From the NCBI RefSeq assembly GCF_963855985.1, contig NC_087105.1, forward strand, positions 8,496,501-8,560,500: a stretch of DNA of 64,000 nucleotides, given 5' to 3'. The number at the start of each line of letters is the position of its first letter. The stretch's first letter is position 1. Both the position numbers and the translations under genes were made by a program. Shown one piece after another: positions 57,357 to 64,000 of the stretch. Origin of the DNA: Ostrinia nubilalis (Eukaryota; Arthropoda; Insecta; Lepidoptera; Crambidae). The notes under the pieces were generated by a model. The model was not told where the DNA came from. It did not search any database and saw only the letters and a program-made list of their open reading frames with translations.

Positions 57357-57503
57357 ACACCCGTATTCACAAACATTACTATGAGGTCTCACAGTGCGCG
57401 TTGACGCACAGGGTGACACACGAACCAATCACAGAGCTTTTTTAACGCTGTGCGTTCGATTTGCTGCTTCACATAAGCAAGTATCGTTTGTGAATACGGG
57501 CGT
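57357..57503. mobile_element. MITE with ACGCCCGTATT ends, copy 2
   Basis: ACACCCGTATTCACAAACAT to GTTTGTGAATACGGGCGT. It lies less than 1 kb from copy 1, in the same orientation. Confidence 0.75.
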
Positions 57504-57816
57504 AAAAGTAAGTGATGGGCGAACCTGCTTTACCCTTTGCCATTATGTTGATGCAATATGTTTATTGGTGCAATAAGACAAACAACTTATGTACAAAATG
57601 TTTATTACATCACACATACCTAGCACACTCATGAGTAAAATTACATAATTAGTTGATTATCTGAAACAATACTAATCCGTGATTCGGAAGACACAAACCT
57701 AAGCGGTTTCTAAAGCCTACTAATATAAGAGAAATAACAAAGAAAACATTTTTGCTCCTTTATATCTTTAGAAATCTGTAATCTATCCAATCTTATCTAA
57801 TCGCGGAAGTTCCATT

Positions 57817-58233
57817 GGGTCCGTGGCCGAGTCCCCCAGTTTTCGACGCACCCGTGGTCGACGCCCCCGGTCAGTTAAATTCGATTTGAAGCAATTTTTA
57901 ATCAAATGTACAGTCAGGCACAAAAATGTTTATAAACTAATAAATATTTATTAGGCCAGTAGAATTAAACACAAAAATGAATGTAATGAAATGAAAATAA
58001 TTCCTACAAAAGTTTTTTGTTTCTTACTACTGCTGGTTTTGGGTTAAAATTTTGCTCCCAGATTGCATAAATACCGTCAAACATGCATAGTTTAGTATAA
58101 TAATTAGCTTGTGAAACTTTTTTCGTTGACTGTACTTAGTGCAAAAGCCGAAAAAAATGTGATATTAAATTTATTTAAATCGGGGGCGTCCACCACGGGT
58201 GCGTCAAATACTGGGGGACTCGGCCACGGACCC
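57817..58233. mobile_element. Nonautonomous DNA transposon, exact 8-bp duplication
   Basis: Inverted ends GGGTCCGTGGCCGAGTCCCC and GGGGACTCGGCCACGGACCC continue for about 55 bases (GACGCACCCGTGGTCGACGC / GCGTCCACCACGGGTGCGTC). Flanked by GTTCCATT at 57,809-57,816 and 58,234-58,241. An 8-bp duplication fits hAT or P type; the tips do not decide. Confidence 0.8.
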
Positions 58234-58480
58234 GTTCCATTTCTCCTGATGGATTGTCGGTCTTCTTTCAGCTATCATTTTTCTGAACTTGACCCAGTCT
58301 CGTTTACAGCATCCAGCTCCGTTAGAATCACTGTAATCATCAGAAGTAGTAAGGACATAAGTACATATGAAGTGTACCTACCTATATGTACACAGGCCAC
58401 ATAACAAACCTTCAGTCAAAGAAACTTTATCCAGAAACATGACTATCCCGAAAATAGTCTGTACTGCAAATAATATACAG

Positions 58481-58715
58481 CAGTGGTTCCCAAACTTATT
58501 TAGTCTACTGCCCACTTTCAGAATAAATATTTTTTAGCGCCCCCCATTTTTGTAGTCAAGAGTCGAGCTCAGTCGGTGTCTAAGAGTCCTCCTAGTAGAT
58601 GACGCCTCCCAAGCCTCTACACAACGTCCCGATTTTTTTTCTGGGTCTCTTACCGCCCCCCTTTAATCCTGCAGCGCCCACAAGGGGGCGTTATCGCCCA
58701 CTTTGGGAAAGACTG
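58481..58715. mobile_element. hAT nonautonomous element (CAGTGGTTCCCAAACTT)
   Basis: Starts CAGTGGTTCCCAAACTT and ends TTTGGGAAAGACTG, the classic hAT tip. Flanked by ATATACAG at 58,473-58,480 and 58,716-58,723, an exact 8-bp duplication. The right duplication is the first bases of a TACAGGGTGG-family repeat, so the hAT inserted into that repeat's tip. Confidence 0.85.
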
Positions 58716-58718
58716 ATA

Positions 58719-58900
58719 TACAGGGTGGAAACGATAAGTGATCTCACTCGATTATTTCTAAACTATACAAGATATCAAAAAACTAGTTACTGATCCTGAA
58801 AGTGTTTACGAGCTCTTTCAAATGGTACCAATAATAGGTTACAGAATAAACAGGATCTATCCGAAAATTCAATGTTTCAATGTGAAAACGCACCCTGTAT
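58719..58900. mobile_element. TACAGGGTGG-family repeat, short copy
   Basis: TACAGGGTGGAAACGATAAG to CACCCTGTA, with TGATCTCACTCGATTATTTC and AGGATCTATCCGAAAATTCA inside. Both tips are present, so this is the shortest complete form in the window (182 bp). Confidence 0.75.
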
Positions 58901-58904
58901 GTAC

Positions 58905-59042
58905 TTATACTAAAGCAGGGAGATTGTACTTTTGAACTCTGTCAGTATGTCTTTGTAGAGACCGACTATGTTGTTCATACATAATTATGCGGGCTGCATT
59001 CACTTCAACCTGACCGCAGACCAGATCCAGTGTGGCAAATCC
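58905..59042 (-). CDS. Candidate terminal exon of an unrecognised gene
   Basis: After an acceptor (TTTTATAG) the minus strand reads 45 codons to a TAA: FATLDLVCGQVEVNAARIIM, then YEQHSRSLQRHTDRVQKYN and LPALV. The mix of charged and hydrophobic residues at helix-like spacing, and the lack of any repeat similarity, look like real protein. I do not recognise the family. It abuts a mobile element, which may supply its 3' end. The upstream exon at 60,869 does not join it in frame with the donor I see, so at least one exon or the donor is unknown. Confidence 0.35.
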   Translation of the reverse strand, partial: GFATLDLVCGQVEVNAARIIMYEQHSRSLQRHTDRVQKYNLPALV

Positions 59043-59059
59043 TATAAAATATACATTTA

Positions 59060-59602
59060 AAACTTACTAATGCAAAGTCAACAATAAAAGAAATAATACA
59101 TACTAATAGCAATAAAAAGGGCAAGTTATAGAAAAATAAATAACAGTAGGTATCTTCTCTTCGCTTCGCTCTTCTTGTCTTCAAAGATGCGCGTGCGTCT
59201 ATAAGTCAACAAAAAAATAAATGACACATAGTGTCAATAAAAAGGGCAAGTTATAAAAACATAAATAACAGTGTCTTCTCTTCACTCTTCTTGTCGACGA
59301 AGCTGCGCGTGCGTCGATTATGTCAACAATAAAAAAAAATACACATAATGACAATAAAAAGGGCAAGTTATAGAAACATAAATAATGCCAGAAGGCATTA
59401 TTTATGTTTCTTTATTTATGTTTCAAGAGAGAATCGAAGAGAACTTCGCTTCTCTCTTGTTTTTGAAGCTGCGCGTGCGTCGATTATTTCAACAATAAAA
59501 TAAATGACACTTATTGACTACAAAAAGGGCAAGTTATAGAAACATAAATAATGCCTTCTCTTCGCTTCTCTCTTGTTTTTGAAGCTGCGCGTGCGTCGAT
59601 GA
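59060..59602. repeat. Minisatellite, unit about 120-150 bp, four to five copies
   Basis: Each unit holds AATAAAAAGGGCAAGTTATA, then ACATAAATAA, TCTTCTCTTCGCTTC-like pyrimidine tract, CTTGT, and GAAGCTGCGCGTGCGTCGAT. Starts near 59,110, 59,235, 59,350 and 59,520. One unit is interrupted by an inverted stretch (AGAAACATAAATAATGCC then GGCATTATTTATGTTTCT near 59,370-59,412). Confidence 0.8.
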
Positions 59603-60054
59603 TGAAATCCAGGGCGCACGCAGGAGCAGTGTCGTTAGTGGCTGTTGTCTTTACCAAACAACCAGCTAACCACACTGCCAACGCGGTCTACCCTATCGGC
59701 CTTCTTTCTTGAACTTCTCTTCTGTTCTTCGATCTTGCGGTCTTGATCTTCATTATTTCGCTGTTAGAAGGGCTTTTAAAAACAGTTATAGTGCTTATAG
59801 CATAGTTACCTACGTAGGTACTACAATAAAAGTCTCTACCTAAATAAAGTAAATAAAGGATTTGATTTGATTTCAAAAAGATATGTCCTCCACTGCTGAA
59901 CGTAGGGCGTCCACTTTTGCCGTTTTTCAAGATTTGATTCATGAAAAAGTTTAATTATTTTTTAACTTATTACTAGGTTACATCGACTTAAACCTATGTG
60001 TATGAAGCTTTTGTTTGTGATATAATAAGGGAGAAAGAGGAAATTATTATTTAT

Positions 60055-60722
60055 ACAGGGTGGAAACGTTAAGTGATCTCACTCGATTATTTCTAAACTA
60101 TACAAGATATTGAAAAACTGGTTACTGATCCTGAAAGTGCTTCATGAGCTCTTTCAAACGGTACCAATAATAGGTTACAGAATAAACTGGATCTATCTGA
60201 AAATTCAATGTTTCCAGCTTCCATACTAAATATTATTATTACACAATAGCATTAGAAGTGTATTTTTTTTAATTTAATAATAAACTCTTAAAATAAACTC
60301 GTAAATTGTATTCTTAATTTAAATTATTCATGGAAAACATTGGTATTAGGCTTTACTTGCTATATATTGTCAAGAGATGAGTGTCATCACTGTGGTAGTA
60401 CTAAATGTATGGAAGAAGGAAACATTAATTTTTGGATAGATCCAGTTTATTCTGTAACCTATTATTGATACCATTGGATAGAGCTTGTGAAGCACTTTTA
60501 GAATCAGTAATCAGTTCTACGATATCATGTGTAGTTTTTAAAATAATGTGACTTTACCAAATGTATGGAAGCTGGAAACATTGAATTTTCGGATAGATCC
60601 AGTTTATTCTGTAACCTATTATTAATACCGTTTGATAGAGCTCATAAAGCACTTTCAGGATCAGTAACAAATTTATTGATATCTTGTATAGTTTAGAAAT
60701 AATCGAGTGAGGTCACTTACTG
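60055..60722. mobile_element. TACAGGGTGG-family repeat, long copy
   Basis: Starts TACAGGGTGGAAACGTTAAG and ends near GAGTGAGGTCACTTACTGTA, with TGGATCTATCTGAAAATTCA and its complement inside. Highly similar to the copy at 24,728-25,335 inside the MULE, including the unique middle (GTCAAGAGATGAGTGTCAT). It interrupts the space between the two candidate exons of the unrecognised gene. Confidence 0.75.
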
Positions 60723-60779
60723 TAGAGAAAAGACCAATTCACAAAGGGGAAATGCGGTAGCATGTAGGTACAGTTTGTG

Positions 60780-60869
60780 CACTCCTAGTGTTTCTGGTTC
60801 TGATTGTGAACTCTTAGTGTTTTTCGAAGCAGCTGTAGGCTTGTAAGAATCCATCATTTTCTCGGCATC
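60780..60869 (-). CDS. Candidate internal exon of an unrecognised gene
   Basis: A good acceptor (TTTTTTTCTTTCAG, minus strand) precedes an open frame: AEKMMDSYKPTAASKNTKSS, then QSEPETLGVHKL. GTACCT at about 60,769 could be the donor, but it gives a phase that does not fit the candidate exon at 59,042. The family is not recognised. The end coordinate is approximate. Confidence 0.3.
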
Positions 60870-60899
60870 TGAAAGAAAAAAAAACAAAATTAACTTCAT

Positions 60900-62130
60900 T
60901 TGCGTTATTTATTAAATCTGTTGTTTTTAAATGATTTTTTGTTTTAATATTAGCCTACATTCTCTATTGACATATCTGAGAGGACATCAATATTAGGGAT
61001 AGTGATACAATTTTGTTGTTAAATCGCGTTTATTAATATAAATGCTTAGTTTAAAAGGTAATTTGGCATTTAACCCTGTCTGAAGGGATTTCTATAATAT
61101 CAACTCCATTTATCGCACCTATCACTAGTCTTTACGTTCGTGGGAAATGAGAAGCCATTTTAAGCTTTTTATGGCTCAATTAATATAGCTACCTATTTAA
61201 TATTTATCTAAATTATGCTTGTTATTTCTATTTGTAAATGAGCTTGGTACTCGTGTCTGCCTCGCATTCCAGGATGTACCGTAAGTTACCGTTCATGGTA
61301 TTTGTGAAAGTGGAAAAACATTTTAGCATAGACGGGAATAGCAAGTTTCTAATAAATAACTGTCATAGATCCCTTATTAGGTATCGACTATAGACTTTTG
61401 TATTTAACAACTTATTCAGAGAAGTTTAATTGCTATAGAAATCGCATGATTTGCATGACAGTCATTATTATAATGATTTGTCGTTAGATAGAACATAAAT
61501 CATTAATAGTAGATAAATAAGTGCAATAATATTTTTGCGTTTCTCAATATACTTAGGTATGCTACAGTGCCTTGTCAGTGTTTTTCATTTTCATGTTTGT
61601 TTGGCATGGTAACTGTTATGAAGATTTAGATGTCAGCTTCAGCATCCTGCAGCACTAAAGTCGACTAGTGTAGAGTTGTAGAGACCCTGTACCAAAATAT
61701 TCTATGCACTGGAATAATGCAAGCAAATATTTTAATTTCATGTATTCATCAATATGTCTGCCTTTAATATTAGTTAAAGCTGTCGCGTTATTCTAGTTCG
61801 AAACTTATCTACATATCATAAGGTAGGTAAGTAGGTACTACATGTATATTTTTCTATATACATATTTTACCTTAGCCCCGCTTAACTAAGTACTTCGAAG
61901 AATTTAATTCTACAATAGGTACTTATATTTCTTTCATAACAGTTGCTCGTGCTGTTTAGTAATAAAATTTTGAATAAGCTTTAGTTCTCATAGTATCAGA
62001 TACATAACGAGGCTCTTAACCCTAATTATTTGGGTGCTCATTGTTTCACTTCTCACGGGTTATTAGTATCATAATTTACTATCCATTAGAAGCTGCATCT
62101 CTCCTCCGGTACCAGGTAAATTAGGTATCT
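60900..62130. other. AT-rich DNA without a recognised feature
   Basis: No exon or repeat is supported on either strand. If the unrecognised minus-strand gene is real, its upstream exons would lie here or beyond. Confidence 0.35.
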
Positions 62131-62135
62131 ATACT

Positions 62136-62377
62136 TAATATTATAAAGCTGAAGAGTTTGTTTGTTTGCTTCCTTGAACAGCGAATCTCAGGAACTACTG
62201 GTCCGATTTGAACAATTATGTGTTGGATATCCTCTTATAAAGGAAGGCTTTAGGCTATAGTACCCGTATAACATCACCCTACAGCCAGTACGGGCGGAGC
62301 AGTAAAGAAAAATGTTGCAAAAACGGGAAATATTATTCAAACTATTTTCACGCGTACGAAGTCATGGGCAAAGCTAG
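62136..62377 (+). mobile_element. Complete Helitron-like nonautonomous element
   Basis: 5' tip TCTATACTTAATATTATAAA, middle CGAATCTCAGGAACTACTGG and TCCGATTTGAACAATT, 3' hairpin ACGCGTACGAAGTCATGGG and terminal AAAGCTAG then T. It has both ends and is the best-preserved Helitron-like copy in the window; one hairpin base pair is mutated. Confidence 0.65.
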
Positions 62378-62453
62378 TTATTGTATGTTTTGTGCTTTAG
62401 ATCGCTGAGCCATCGGAGTAAGTAAATAGAGTATCTCTTCTCATATGGATCAG

Positions 62454-62661
62454 CAGTAGCGGCGTAAGGGGGGTGCCAAGCATCAGGGGGTGACAAAAGT
62501 CGCGCAGATTAGTACTCACTGACGCATCTGCATGGCAAGGACGGTCGTGATGTCATGACAGGGGGGTGCCATTCTGGGGTGCCTTAGGCTATAATTTATA
62601 ATTATGACGGGGGGGGGGGGGGGTGCCGCCCCGGGTGCCAACCGATGCTACGCCGCCACTG
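62454..62661. mobile_element. hAT nonautonomous element (CAGTAGCGGCGTA)
   Basis: CAGTAGCGGCGTAAGG to GCTACGCCGCCACTG, flanked by TGGATCAG at 62,446-62,453 and 62,662-62,669, an exact 8-bp duplication. The interior is G-rich (GGGGGGTGCC repeats and a G run of about 15 near 62,608). Confidence 0.85.
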
Positions 62662-62669
62662 TGGATCAG

Positions 62670-64000
62670 TATTTCTTTATGCTAGCTATGGTAGAGTCAC
62701 TAGAAGTGTAGTATAAGTACAGATGATTTATTTGTATATGAAAGTCATCTCAACCTGCCCACGCGCATGGCTAATCTTGTAGCCGAAAATATGTTACGCC
62801 TCTTAAATCAACAAGTATTTAGTTGTATCTACCTATTACTTCATGGCATAGGTAGTCTTTATAAAATTTCCATCACGAGTTTTTACAGTGTTTTTGTAGA
62901 TTCTTTACAAATTACTAAGTACCATCACGTTTCAAGAGAAACACAGCTCAACTGGCATGATTTCTGCAAACCAGTGTATTAACGTTGGTGATGATATGTA
63001 TGCTGTCATCTTAGGTGTGGGCGTACTCCCAGGTAATTCCATGGTCGTGTACAGCCAAGAGCACATAAAACTTTAAATTTCACTAATCGACTTTGAATTT
63101 TATTATCTGTAGTATAAGGTTGATATTCAAGTGGGAGAATTGGACTTTTTGTGGTAGGTTGACGTGCAGTCGACTGTACAATGCATGTAGGCATTTAACC
63201 TCGGGCAGAACTAGCGGATGAATGAGATAAACCGATGAGGAAAATGGCTATTTATACCTACAGTCGTTGGTGCATTCGAATCGATGTTTGCAATTCGTTC
63301 CGATGCATTTTCGCTGCACTTGCTCGAGTTTGTTGCTTAAGACTTAGTTAATTTAGTTCAGTTGTGTAGGAGTTTGAATATTTTTACTTAAGTTCACAAA
63401 TTGGTATTCCTTCTATCTATGTATGTTCTTATGATTAATTTCGTTGCGGATCCAATGACAGTTTAACTTTACCCCCAAGACAAACTTGACCTTGACTGAT
63501 TGGGTTTTTATTGGCGGTCAAGCTACAGAGAAGTTGCAGTGGAAACGAGAGGTCCCGAAATTGTAATTCCTTTTAGCTATTTCAGGCATAGTCGGTGTTA
63601 ACAACTTAGGCACCAGGGTCCTCATTTATTATAGAGCTAATTTCTTTCAGGCGACTATTGTTAGATTGATGTTTTTCAGAGAGCGCTGCTGCCCTTTCTT
63701 TGTTTGATGTGTAGTCCATAATAGCCTCTTACATCAATTTTTTAACTGCGATCTCCAATCCGCCTGCCAAGCGTAGGGATTATGACAAAACCCTCCACTA
63801 TAATGAAGGAGGCTCATAGTCCAGCAGTGGACTGTAAAGGGCTGTTGATGATGATGATGATGACTATGGTTAAAAGTTTAGCACCGGGGCTATGCCCTCA
63901 ATCACACAGATAGTAGAGAAAGACCTAGGTAGAGAGATGTGAAACTCTTGTGAACATCTTCACTTAAAATGGATTGTAATATAAACTTACTGTGGAGATT
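62670..64000. other. DNA without a recognised gene
   Basis: Short open frames only. A short repeat-like stretch at 63,770-63,870 (CCTCCACTATAATGAAGGAG, CAGCAGTGGACTGTAAAGGG, then a GAT microsatellite) resembles a dispersed lepidopteran repeat end. Confidence 0.35.

Overview
This is a stretch of insect nuclear genome, almost certainly from a moth or butterfly (Lepidoptera). It carries four split genes with canonical GT-AG introns, few exonic bases in 64 kb, and AT-rich DNA packed with transposons. Two repeat types point to Lepidoptera: short Helitron-like elements ending in a small hairpin plus CTAG, and a 5'-truncated LINE tail typical of the group. Splice sites were read by eye and checked by phase and by match to remembered families. 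No search was run.

Layout. 1-2.8 kb: no gene seen. 2.97-4.27 kb, minus: PIGH, a subunit of the enzyme that starts GPI-anchor synthesis (4 exons, 200 aa). 4.6-5.5 kb: a foldback repeat. 6.15-8.04 kb, plus: CFAP36, a BART-domain cilium protein (7 exons, 339 aa), head-to-head with PIGH. 8.2-13.2 kb: one small transposon, otherwise empty AT-rich DNA. 13.5-21.8 kb, minus: PPP4R3 (falafel/SMEK), the targeting subunit of protein phosphatase 4 (9 exons, about 802 aa), with introns full of MITEs. 23.1-30.3 kb: a 7.16-kb Mutator-like transposon with 834-bp inverted ends and a perfect 9-bp target-site duplication, itself hit by other elements. 31.2-33.0 kb: a foldback element with a nested hAT. 33.1-43.7 kb, plus: an INO80D-type chromatin-remodelling subunit (10 exons, about 698 aa). 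One of its exons is repeated in an eight-unit tandem array, and its zinc-finger exon is followed by partial copies. 44.5-46.3 kb: an internally deleted BEL/Pao retroelement with an inverted LTR copy. 48.3-52.2 kb: a large inverted repeat around a Tc1/mariner-type element. 52-64 kb: MITEs, hAT elements, a minisatellite and two possible exons of an unrecognised minus-strand gene.

The four genes do unrelated housekeeping jobs (GPI anchors, cilia, phosphatase targeting, chromatin remodelling), and nothing suggests they work together. The unusual parts are structural: the symmetric tandem exon array in INO80D, the very fresh Mutator-like element, and an hAT insertion ten bases inside an intron.
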